A stretch of DNA of 64,000 nt from Desulfallas sp. Bu1-1 (GTDB lineage Bacteria > Bacillota > Desulfotomaculia > Desulfotomaculales > Desulfallaceae): NCBI RefSeq assembly GCF_015594625.1, contig NZ_JADNRQ010000004.1, forward strand, positions 62,001 through 126,000. The letters run 5' to 3'. Under the pieces are notes generated by a model. The model did no database searches. It saw only the letters and a program-made list of their open reading frames with translations, and had not been told where the DNA came from. The position numbers and the translations under genes are program-made. Positions 16,430 through 23,650 of the stretch are shown piece by piece; position 1 is the first letter of the stretch, and the number at the start of each line of letters is the position of its first letter.

Positions 16430-17278
16430 ATGACTAAAGTAATTGATTACTGGCATCAACCGTTTACCCCAGAACTTATGAAAAAAGCATATGTTGATGA
16501 TCCTGAGCAGGCGCAGGTTGTTAAATGGTGGGGTTTAGACGTTAAGGGAAGGACCCCGGAAGAATTCATTGCGGATATGGACAAATATGGGATAGATAAG
16601 GTTCTTATCCCCTCAGGCAAAATTAAGTCTTACATGAGACAGGTTATGCAATGGAACTTTACAACTGAGGAAATCTATAACATCATAAAGGACTATCCTA
16701 CAAGATTATACGGACTTCATGGAATTAATCCTGAAGAGAGAATGGATGGAGTACGCGAGTTAGAAAGAGCTGTAAAAGAATTTGGATTTGTCGGCGCACA
16801 CCTGCATACTTATGGTTTTGGCATACCTGTTAATGATAAAAGATACTTCCCTTTTTATGCCAAATGTGTAGAACTTGATGTCCCCGTTGTAATGCAAATC
16901 GGACATTCTGCGGAAGCAATGCCCAGTGAAATGGGACGACCAATACTGCTGGATGATATTGCCCTCTTTTTCCCAGAATTAAAGATAGTAGCAGCGCATA
17001 CCGGCTGGCCGTGGTGTGAAGAACTAATAGCTATGTCCTGGAAGCACCCGAATATTTATATCGGTACCACAGCCCATGGCCCCAAATATTGGGACAAAAA
17101 CCTGGTAAGCTACCTTAATACCAGACGGGGAATTGGCAAAGTAATGTTTGGTACAGATTATCCCGTCCTTAACTGGCCAACCTGCTTAAAGCAAATCGAC
17201 GACCTTGGATTGCGTCCGGAAGCAAAAGAGCAATTATTGTACGGAACTGCCAGTAAAGTCTTTAAGTTTTCTGATTAA
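16430..17278 (+). CDS. Amidohydrolase-2 family metal-dependent hydrolase
   Basis: A 282-residue protein of the amidohydrolase/ACMSD-like group, which includes hydrolases and decarboxylases with a metal in a TIM barrel. Candidate ligands are the N-terminal IDYWHQP, H in GAHLHTYG, H in MQIGHSAE, H in VAAHTGWPW, and D in FGTDYPV. It is the first gene of a unit with an enoyl-CoA hydratase and a BadH-like dehydrogenase, driven by a sigma-54-type promoter. A second degenerated copy lies at 7795. In that setting it is a candidate for a C-C or ring-opening hydrolysis or a decarboxylation step, but nothing in the sequence fixes the reaction. Confidence 0.8.
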   Translation: MTKVIDYWHQPFTPELMKKAYVDDPEQAQVVKWWGLDVKGRTPEEFIADMDKYGIDKVLIPSGKIKSYMRQVMQWNFTTEEIYNIIKDYPTRLYGLHGINPEERMDGVRELERAVKEFGFVGAHLHTYGFGIPVNDKRYFPFYAKCVELDVPVVMQIGHSAEAMPSEMGRPILLDDIALFFPELKIVAAHTGWPWCEELIAMSWKHPNIYIGTTAHGPKYWDKNLVSYLNTRRGIGKVMFGTDYPVLNWPTCLKQIDDLGLRPEAKEQLLYGTASKVFKFSD

Positions 17279-17309
17279 TTATTGTTTATAGAACCAGGAG
17301 GACTCATTG

Positions 17310-18101
17310 ATGAGTGCATTTCAGTTTTTAACCGTTAATATTAAAAATCACATTGCCTGCGTTACGATGCATAGACCTCCAGTTAACGCTTTAAATAATG
17401 AATTGGCCAAAGAACTGACCACGGCATTCCTGGATTTAAAAAATGACCCGGAAGTAAGAGTTGTTTTAATCACAAGTGCATTAAAAGTTTTTGTAGCCGG
17501 CGCTGATATCGCCATGATGAAAGGAATTACAGAAACAAAGGACCTGGGTGAAATGTTGGATTTTGACCGGCGGCTCCAGTTTGCCAATACCATTTTGGAA
17601 GACATGCCCAAGCCGACAATTGCCGTAATAAACGGTCACTCCATGGGCGGTGGCACAGAGCTGGCTCTTGCTTGCGACTTTCGGTTTATAGCCGAAACAG
17701 CTACCATGGGCTTGCCGGAAATAAAACTTGGTCTACTGCCAGGCGCCGGAGGTATTCAAAAGATTGTTCGGCTGGTTGGCAGATCGAAAGCACTCCGTTT
17801 AATGCTGCAGGGTAACGCCCTTTCCGCCCAGGAAGCACTGAGCTTGGGTTTAGTTGAAGAAGTTTGCACCGCGGAAAATTTGATGGATACAGCCATGGAG
17901 TTAGCCCAGGATTTGGCCCGGCAGGCGCCGGTTGCAGTAGCAGAAATCAAAAAGTGTGTCAACGCTGCTCAGGAAAGGGACAGAGACGCCAGTTTATTAT
18001 GTGACGTGCAAGGGTTAGGCAAGCTGTTTATTACACAAGACGCAGGTGAAGGTCTCAATGCCTTTCTTGAGAAACGCACGCCAAGTTTCAAAGGCTTTTA
18101 G
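17310..18101 (+). CDS. Enoyl-CoA hydratase/isomerase (BadK-like crotonase)
   Basis: A 263-residue crotonase adding water to an enoyl-CoA. The oxyanion-hole and acid residues are intact: FVAGADIAMM, NGHSMGGGTELALACDFR (first glutamate) and GLPEIKLGLLPGAGG (second glutamate). Both glutamates are kept, which supports hydratase activity rather than the ring-cleaving hydrolase subtype. The start is ATG 17310 with AGGAGG 8 bases before it; a TTG at 17307 is in frame but poorly spaced. Because the following gene is BadH-like, a role like BadK, hydrating cyclohex-1-enecarboxyl-CoA, is the most economical reading. Generic hydratases look the same, so this is inference. Confidence 0.88.
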   Translation: MSAFQFLTVNIKNHIACVTMHRPPVNALNNELAKELTTAFLDLKNDPEVRVVLITSALKVFVAGADIAMMKGITETKDLGEMLDFDRRLQFANTILEDMPKPTIAVINGHSMGGGTELALACDFRFIAETATMGLPEIKLGLLPGAGGIQKIVRLVGRSKALRLMLQGNALSAQEALSLGLVEEVCTAENLMDTAMELAQDLARQAPVAVAEIKKCVNAAQERDRDASLLCDVQGLGKLFITQDAGEGLNAFLEKRTPSFKGF

Positions 18102-18230
18102 TACTACAGCGTAAATTCATCTTCTAAACCTGACTATCATTAGGATTATAGGAGCTTCAGCTTTTTTCGGGTGAGCCTGGGAGAAACCAGGTTTCGTCTT
18201 AATACATCTTCTAAATTACGCTGTAGTATT
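18102..18230. repeat. 129-bp inverted-repeat (MITE-like) element
   Basis: TACTACAGCGTAAATT at 18102-18117 is matched by AATTACGCTGTAGTA at 18214-18228, giving near-perfect ends of about 15 bases. CATCTTCTAAA occurs as a direct repeat beside both ends (18118-18128 and 18205-18215). A small hairpin, CCTGG-GAGAAA-CCAGG, lies inside. There is no open reading frame. It fits a miniature inverted-repeat element or a large hairpin between two genes of one unit. A 3-bp TTA flank is present on the right, but a target duplication is not convincing. Confidence 0.6.
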
Positions 18231-18250
18231 AGGCAAAGGGGGAAAAACAA

Positions 18251-18997
18251 ATGCGATTAGATAATACCAAAATTATTGTTACCGGAGCGGGTCAGGGTAT
18301 TGGCAAGGCCATTGCTTTAATGCTCGCTTCCTATGGTGCTGACCTGAGTATAGCAGACAAAAACGCTGAAACCCTGCAAGTAACCAGGGCAGAGATTGAA
18401 CAGCTTGGTCGCAAATGTGTTGCAGTTCCCACAGATGTTACCGATTTTGAATCCGTAACGGCCATGGTTAAGCAATCCCAGGAGACCCTGGGCCGGATTG
18501 ATGTATTAGTAAATACTGTGGGCTGGGATATCATCGAGCCTTTCTGGAAGAACTCACTGGAATATTGGGATAAAATAATCGACATTAACTATAAATCAGT
18601 AGTATATTGCTCGCGTGCAGTTCTTGACGGCATGATGGAAAACAAAGCCGGTAAGATTATTAATATCGCCAGTGACGCAGGCAGGGTCGGTAGTAGTGGA
18701 GAAACAGTGTATGCCGGTGCCAAAGGCGGGGTAATTGCCTTTACCAAGTCACTGGCCCGTGAAGTAGCCAAGTTTAACATCAAGGTCAACTGTGTTTGCC
18801 CGGGCCCCACGGATACCCCACTGTACAGAGGACAACCGGAGAAAATCCGGCAGGCTTTAGAAAGGGCCATTCCGCTAAAACGGGTTGCTTCACCTGATGA
18901 TATTGCCGGTGCAGTGCTTTTCTTTGCCTCAAGTTTAGCAGATTACATTACAGGCCAGGTTTTGAGTGTGAGTGGTGGATTGACGATGGCTGGCTAG
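18251..18997 (+). CDS. badH: BadH-like 2-hydroxycyclohexanecarboxyl-CoA dehydrogenase (SDR)
   Basis: A 248-residue SDR that closely follows the wording of BadH from the Rhodopseudomonas cyclohexanecarboxylate pathway: NTVGWDIIEPF, NIASDAGRVGSSGETVYAGA, VCPGPTDTPL and the C-terminal ITGQVLSVSGGLTMAG. BadH oxidises 2-hydroxycyclohexanecarboxyl-CoA to the 2-keto thioester with NAD. The usual NNAG is NTVG here. The cofactor loop TGAGQGIG and the Y-x3-K of VYAGAKGG are in place. It follows the enoyl-CoA hydratase after a 129-bp inverted-repeat element. The comparison is from memory, without alignment, but the matching segments are distinctive, and this gene is the best anchor for an alicyclic pathway. 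Confidence 0.82.
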   Translation: MRLDNTKIIVTGAGQGIGKAIALMLASYGADLSIADKNAETLQVTRAEIEQLGRKCVAVPTDVTDFESVTAMVKQSQETLGRIDVLVNTVGWDIIEPFWKNSLEYWDKIIDINYKSVVYCSRAVLDGMMENKAGKIINIASDAGRVGSSGETVYAGAKGGVIAFTKSLAREVAKFNIKVNCVCPGPTDTPLYRGQPEKIRQALERAIPLKRVASPDDIAGAVLFFASSLADYITGQVLSVSGGLTMAG

Positions 18998-19128
18998 ATG
19001 ACAAGTCTTTTCCAGGCTTGTAGAGCCCTGCTTGTCTGTCTCAGAGATACAAAATTGAGGCTTTGCACAGGTAACGGGCGAGGGTTTTAATACACAAAGA
19101 AGAACCCAACCAAGACTATAGTTAGTGT

Positions 19129-19190
19129 AGCCTTGTGGACAACTATTTGCTATTTATATGGTCTGACCACAAGGCTTAAGTCTCTTTTTT
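19129..19190 (+). terminator. Perfect 10-bp inverted repeat with T-run; overlaps a possible sigma-54 site
   Basis: AGCCTTGTGG (19129-19138) and CCACAAGGCT (19167-19176) are perfect complements separated by 28 bases and followed by TCTCTTTTTTT, which fits a terminator for the BadH-like unit. Within it, TGGACA-N5-TTGCT (19136-19151) also has sigma-54 spacing and could start the next gene at 19272. The two readings are not exclusive. The gap 18998-19271 holds nothing else that I can identify. Confidence 0.5.
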
Positions 19191-19271
19191 TGAAGATTGC
19201 AACACCATTCATAAAGCGAAAACGTTATTACCACTGTAGTAATAATTATATAAAAGGTGGGGGTGTATTAG

Positions 19272-21020
19272 TTGAATAGCCATTTTGCTGAGATACCTGA
19301 CGAAGAGGGTTACAGCAAGGTTATTCCCCTAGAACAAGCTGTTAGAAAGTATATTAAGCCCGGTATGAATTTGCATTTTGCTTTTGCTCATTCCAGGGCT
19401 CATGCAGTTGCCATGGAAATCGTACGCCAGTTTCGGCAGCAGCCAATGCACTTTACTCTGACCGGGGCCGGAATATTGGAATACGGAATTATGTTGATAT
19501 GGGCTGGGCTTGTAGACAAGGTAATTGCGGGGTTTATAGGGGATACCTACCCGGCGCCGGCGCCGAACCGTTTTATTCAACAAGCTATTAAGAACGGTCA
19601 AATAACCTATGAATGTTGGACTAATCTTACGCTAGCCTTGGGGCTATTGGCTGGAGCACTGCACTTACCTTATATCACAACGAAGTCTTTGCTGGGTAGT
19701 GAACTTTTGACTGAGAATCAAGATTCCTTTAAGGTGGTTACTGATCCTTTCTCAGGTAAGGAAACAGTAATAATACGTGCTCTAAACCCCGACTTGGCAA
19801 TAGTTCATGGGCTTGTGGCCGATGCGTATGGCAATACAGTAATTGGTCCTCCTTTTGGTGAAAATATGTGGGGAGCTTATGCTGCCCGACAGGGAGTTAT
19901 CGTTACAGTAGAAAAAATCGTATCTACATCAGAAATCCGTAAATTAAGTAATTATGTAAAGGTTCCCGGGCATTTGGTTAGAAGTGTATCTGTAGTTCCT
20001 TTTGGCGCTCATCCCCAGGGGATGTCTGTTGAAGGTATTCCTTCTTTACAAGGTTTAGGCTATTGTGAAGATTATGAAGCTCGTCGCCAATTTAGGGCAG
20101 CAGCTTCCAGCCCAGAAAGTCTTGATGCGTGGATGCAGCAATGGGTGATGAATAATTCGCACCAATCTTATTTAGAAATGATTGGGGATAGCAGGCTAAA
20201 TAAATTACGCGCTGCAAATAATAACACTAATGCTGTTGCTGTTGATATACCGGACATTGATAGCGATCAGCCTGTTACATCGAATGAATTGCTGATAATT
20301 AATGCGGCGCGGGTTATTGGTGAAAAAATTGCGACTGGTAACTTTTCTTCTTTGCTAGCAGGTATCGGATCGGCACATTTAGCAAGTTGGCTGGCTAAAT
20401 ATCTACAGAAAGATCAATCTTTTCCGTGTGAATTATTAACAGAAACCGGGTTTTACGGTTACTACCCTAGATTGGGAGATCCATATATTTTTAACTATGC
20501 TAATATTCCTACCAGTAAAATGCAAACCCATTTTGTTGATGTCCTAGGGTGCCTGGTTAGCAGTGAAGTTGGTCCATGCCTTGGTGTCCTAAGTGCGGCT
20601 CAGGTTGATAAGTTTGGCAATATCAATTCTACTAAGATTCCGGAGAAAAACATCTTCTTAACAAGCGGCGGTGGATCGAATGATGTTGCTTCGGCTGCAG
20701 GTGAAGTAATAATTGTAATTACACATTCCCCGAAGCGTTTAGTTAACGAGGTTTCCTTTGTTACAGCCAATGGTGATAGGGTTCGGACAATTGTCACGGA
20801 TAAAGCTATCATGCGTCGAAATAGAGCCGACGAGCCGTTTACATTAACGGGTTGTTTTGTGCCGGAGGGCAAGAGCCTGAACATGGTTATTCAAGAGGCG
20901 CGAAGCGGGTGTGGTTGGGATTTGGCCGTCAGCAATGATGTAATGGTATTGCCATTCCCATCCAGGGAAGAATTATTGTATCTTCGAGCTTTAGATCCTG
21001 AAGGAGATATTAGAAAATAA
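19272..21020 (+). CDS. Fused alpha-beta class I CoA-transferase-fold protein (GctAB/IpdAB-like)
   Basis: A 582-residue protein with an alpha-type half (about 1-280) and a beta-type half (about 335-582), normally two separate subunits in glutaconate CoA-transferase and in the ring-opening hydrolase IpdAB. The alpha half has LTGAGILEYG and the NGQITYECW-LPYIT region. The beta half has LLTETGFYG, in which E391 lines up with the catalytic glutamate of SENG motifs, and the typical ending P-SREELLYLRALDPEG. A TTG start follows AAGGTGGGGG. It may transfer CoA to a dicarboxylic intermediate, or open a ring as IpdAB does. Retention of the beta glutamate favours transferase chemistry. The fusion is the notable feature. 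Confidence 0.8.
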   Translation: MNSHFAEIPDEEGYSKVIPLEQAVRKYIKPGMNLHFAFAHSRAHAVAMEIVRQFRQQPMHFTLTGAGILEYGIMLIWAGLVDKVIAGFIGDTYPAPAPNRFIQQAIKNGQITYECWTNLTLALGLLAGALHLPYITTKSLLGSELLTENQDSFKVVTDPFSGKETVIIRALNPDLAIVHGLVADAYGNTVIGPPFGENMWGAYAARQGVIVTVEKIVSTSEIRKLSNYVKVPGHLVRSVSVVPFGAHPQGMSVEGIPSLQGLGYCEDYEARRQFRAAASSPESLDAWMQQWVMNNSHQSYLEMIGDSRLNKLRAANNNTNAVAVDIPDIDSDQPVTSNELLIINAARVIGEKIATGNFSSLLAGIGSAHLASWLAKYLQKDQSFPCELLTETGFYGYYPRLGDPYIFNYANIPTSKMQTHFVDVLGCLVSSEVGPCLGVLSAAQVDKFGNINSTKIPEKNIFLTSGGGSNDVASAAGEVIIVITHSPKRLVNEVSFVTANGDRVRTIVTDKAIMRRNRADEPFTLTGCFVPEGKSLNMVIQEARSGCGWDLAVSNDVMVLPFPSREELLYLRALDPEGDIRK

Positions 21021-21107
21021 AACAATGGGTACATTAACGGGGCAGATACTGCGCATGGACGGAGAATGGTGATGACATAGCTTTTATTTAATTAGAGAGG
21101 TGGTAAC

Positions 21108-22262
21108 ATGCCAAAGGATGTAGCTATAATAGGTGTTGGCCAGAGCGCCTTCGTCAGAAGTTATGGGGGATCAATAAGGGAATTGGCCTTTGAAGCATTT
21201 AGGGAAGCCATGAAAGATGCAGGCATCAGCGCCGTCGACGTAGGGGCATCCATAATCTGCTCCGCGCCGGAGTACGACAAGCAGCGCAGTCCAGCGGGGC
21301 TTATCGCCGAATACCTGGGTTTAAACCCGCAGCCAACCTTCATGGTGGAGAGCGTGTGCTCATCCAGCACAACCGGGATAAGGCTGGGCTATTCCCTGAT
21401 CAAGTCCGGTTTGCACGATCTGGTAGTAGTGCTGGGATTTCAAAAGATGTCCGAGATTTCCTCGGCGGACTCCCAGGAAAGGATGGGCCGGGGGGCCGAT
21501 ATCATGTGGGAGGCGCCATTTGGAACAATGATGCCGGCCTATTACGCCATGCATGCCCAGGCCCATTTCGCCAGATACGGCTCAACGGAAAAAGACCTGG
21601 CCCTAATCAGAGTCAAGTCTTCAAAATACGGTGTACTCAACGACAAAGCGGTTTACCGCAAAGAAGTTGATTTGGAGCAGGTCTTAAGCGCATCGGCGGT
21701 GGCCGTTCCACTAAAACGTTTTGACTGTTGTGCCAATGCTGATGGTGCCTCTTGCATAATTATGGCCGGTGCCGGAAAGGCAAAAGAGATCTCCAAAAAA
21801 CCCGTATGGATCTTGGGACTCGGGTCGGCCACCGCATCCATGACCCTTACCGGTCGCGGCAGTTTGACCGGACTGAATTGCGCCAGGTTAGCCGCTCAAC
21901 AGGCCTATGAGATGGCCGGCTTAAAGCCGGGGGATATTGACGTTGCCGAAGTCCATGATTGCTTCACCATTGCCGAACTGATGGCATACGAGGACCTTGG
22001 TTTTGCCGAACCCGGTCGGGGGATGGACTTAATCCGCGAAGGTCAGACCTATATCGGAGGTAAGATCCCGGTTAACGTGGACGGAGGGCTTCTTTCCAAA
22101 GGCCATCCTATCGGCGCCACAGGAGGGTCCCAGGTGAGGACAGTAGTTTTACAACTACGTGGTGAAGCGGGGGCTATCCAGGTGCCCGGGGCGGAAATCG
22201 GCCTGGTCCATAACATAGGAGGAGTGGGCGTTTACGGCAATGTAATAATTTTAGGGAGGTAG
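21108..22262 (+). CDS. Thiolase family protein (SCP-x/acetyl-CoA acetyltransferase-like)
   Basis: A 384-residue thiolase-fold enzyme of the group that works with a DUF35 partner. The active-site cysteine is C84 in VESVCSSSTTG. HDCF around residue 285, NVDGGLLSKGHPIGATGGS and the HNIGG ending complete the catalytic set. It would cleave a beta-ketoacyl-CoA with CoA as the last step of the local pathway. The 87-base gap to the upstream gene and 5-base gap to the DUF35 gene indicate that thiolase and partner are one unit. Its base composition is richer in GC than the genes before it. Non-thiolase roles such as lipid-transfer or hydroxymethylglutaryl-CoA synthase-like chemistry are possible. Confidence 0.85.
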   Translation: MPKDVAIIGVGQSAFVRSYGGSIRELAFEAFREAMKDAGISAVDVGASIICSAPEYDKQRSPAGLIAEYLGLNPQPTFMVESVCSSSTTGIRLGYSLIKSGLHDLVVVLGFQKMSEISSADSQERMGRGADIMWEAPFGTMMPAYYAMHAQAHFARYGSTEKDLALIRVKSSKYGVLNDKAVYRKEVDLEQVLSASAVAVPLKRFDCCANADGASCIIMAGAGKAKEISKKPVWILGLGSATASMTLTGRGSLTGLNCARLAAQQAYEMAGLKPGDIDVAEVHDCFTIAELMAYEDLGFAEPGRGMDLIREGQTYIGGKIPVNVDGGLLSKGHPIGATGGSQVRTVVLQLRGEAGAIQVPGAEIGLVHNIGGVGVYGNVIILGR

Positions 22263-22267
22263 GGCCA

Positions 22268-22678
22268 GTGGGATTTGAAAAGTTTGGCAGGATTAGCTTC
22301 ACATCCCAGACCAAGGTATCTGAGTTTGTGGACTATCTTGAGCAGGGTGAGTTAAGAGCCACCAGGTGCCGATGCTGTGAAAAGGTGTTCTTCCCGCCGC
22401 GGGCCGACTGTGCTTCATGCCTGGGCGGCGATATGGAGTGGGTAGGGTTTAATGGCTGCGGGACGCTGGTTAGCTTTACCGTGGTTAACTATGCGCCTAC
22501 CGGCTTTGAGGGAGATGTACCGTATACCCTTGCCCTGGCGGACTTTAACGGGATAAAGGTGTTTGGGCGCCTGAGCAGCAAGTTATCCATGAATGAAATC
22601 AAGGTAGGAATGAAGGTGAAGATTGATGTAATCACCTTACCTGGCGGCCAAATCACATACCAGTTCAACGCGGCCTGA
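22268..22678 (+). CDS. DUF35 zinc-ribbon/OB-fold protein, thiolase partner
   Basis: A 136-residue protein beginning with GTG right after the thiolase. Its zinc ribbon is C-x2-C-x10-C-x2-C (CRCC...CASC, residues about 37-53), followed by an OB-fold with LVSFTVVNYAP and VPYTLALADFNGIKVFGRL. Proteins of this family bind CoA substrates and form complexes with thiolase-like enzymes, channelling intermediates. Adjacency and likely coupling (5-base gap, GGGAGG inside the thiolase end) support a complex with the 21108 product. No enzymatic activity of its own is expected. Confidence 0.88.
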   Translation: MGFEKFGRISFTSQTKVSEFVDYLEQGELRATRCRCCEKVFFPPRADCASCLGGDMEWVGFNGCGTLVSFTVVNYAPTGFEGDVPYTLALADFNGIKVFGRLSSKLSMNEIKVGMKVKIDVITLPGGQITYQFNAA

Positions 22679-22787
22679 AAGTGATGAAAAATGTGTAAAA
22701 CCTCATATCTCTTATAGTTGTCGCAACTTCGCTCTTCTGGGACAATCGAAAATTTTGCGCTTTGGTTTTTACACGTAGGTATTGCTA

Positions 22788-22824
22788 AGGCTCAACTACC
22801 AGCCAATAACTGGAAGTTGAGCCT
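22788..22824 (+). terminator. Strong hairpin after the thiolase/DUF35 unit
   Basis: AGGCTCAACT (22788-22797) and AGTTGAGCCT (22815-22824) are perfect complements, with CCAG/CTGG pairing inside. The following T-run is short (CTTTGC). A wider imperfect pairing, GTGTAAAACC (22693-22702) with GGTTTTTACAC (22764-22774), lies just upstream. The 318-base gap 22679-22996 contains no gene. Confidence 0.55.
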
Positions 22825-22996
22825 TTGCGCATAAAACTTCCTATTAATACCTTGACGAAGCCAAAATTAAACAGGTTTGAGCCTTCGGAAACAACCGGGG
22901 GTTTTTGTATTTATTACCACGGGCTCTTTTACATAAAATAGCCGGCCTGGCAAAAAAATAACCTCAGATCAAAATTGTCAGGGGAGGTGAAAAGTA

Positions 22997-23221
22997 ATGC
23001 ACATGGGCAGGCTTACGGAAATGGAGAGGTTGATGATTGAGGAGCAACTGCGGGCTGAAGATATTTGCGCCAAAAAGGTGCAGTTGTATATGAGCGTCAG
23101 CCGCGACCCCGCGGTTCAGGCCGTCCTGCAGCAAATCGCCGAAAAGGGTCAGCGTCACATCAGCACCCTGAACAGCATGTTGCAGGACGCCGGTTTTTCA
23201 TCCATGATGGCCCAACACTAA
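22997..23221 (+). CDS. Small spore-coat-associated protein (CotF-like partner)
   Basis: A 74-residue alpha-helical protein (MHMGRLTEMERLMIEEQL at the start) with a ferritin-like helical hairpin pattern: EDICAKKVQLYMSVSRDP followed by VLQQIAEKGQRHISTLNSML. Small pairs like this one and the next gene are common in clostridial spore formers and are annotated as spore coat or CotF-related. The ribosome site GGGGAGGTG is excellent. No transmembrane segment or signal is visible. It presumably is made in the mother cell during sporulation, but no sigma-E or sigma-K promoter could be fixed by eye. Confidence 0.7.
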   Translation: MHMGRLTEMERLMIEEQLRAEDICAKKVQLYMSVSRDPAVQAVLQQIAEKGQRHISTLNSMLQDAGFSSMMAQH

Positions 23222-23271
23222 TCGCCAAATAATTCAATGCATATTCAATGCATTAACGGGAGGTGCGGAGA

Positions 23272-23565
23272 ATGCAGTTCAGCGACAGGGATATATTGAG
23301 CGACCTGCTTTTGGATACCAAGTATATTTCCAGTAGCTACCACCAGGCCGTGCTTGAGTCGGCCAACGACAGGATCCGCAATACATTAATCCAGCTTAAC
23401 AACGACGAGATCAACCTGCAGCGCCAGATTTTCAACCTGATGCACGACCGCAACTGGTACCTGGTGCGTCCCGCTGGTACCACCAACTGGCAGACCAGGC
23501 CGGCCATGGCCCCGGGCGTGGGTGCCGGCATGGGAGTTATGGAGACGCGGCAGATGCCCTACTGA
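23272..23565 (+). CDS. CotF-family spore coat protein
   Basis: A 97-residue CotF-like protein: SDRDILSDLLLDTKYISSSY is the typical start, followed by NDRIRNTLIQLNNDEINLQ and a C-terminal tail rich in P, G, A and M. CotF proteins are minor spore coat components. The ATG at 23272 is preferred over an in-frame GTG at 23263, which lies inside the GGGAGGTG ribosome site. It follows the other small gene by 50 bases and ends at a clear terminator, so the two form an operon. This is the main evidence that the organism forms spores. Confidence 0.85.
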   Translation: MQFSDRDILSDLLLDTKYISSSYHQAVLESANDRIRNTLIQLNNDEINLQRQIFNLMHDRNWYLVRPAGTTNWQTRPAMAPGVGAGMGVMETRQMPY

Positions 23566-23586
23566 TACATTACATCCCTTCCCTAT

Positions 23587-23612
23587 AAGCCCTTGACCGG
23601 GGCTTTTTTTTA
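23587..23612 (+). terminator. Intrinsic terminator of the spore coat operon
   Basis: AAGCCC (23587-23592) pairs with GGGCTT (23600-23605) and is followed by eight T in a row. Confidence 0.8.
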
Positions 23613-23650
23613 TCTTTAATTTCGCTGGTTATTTTGACCGGTGGTCAAGT

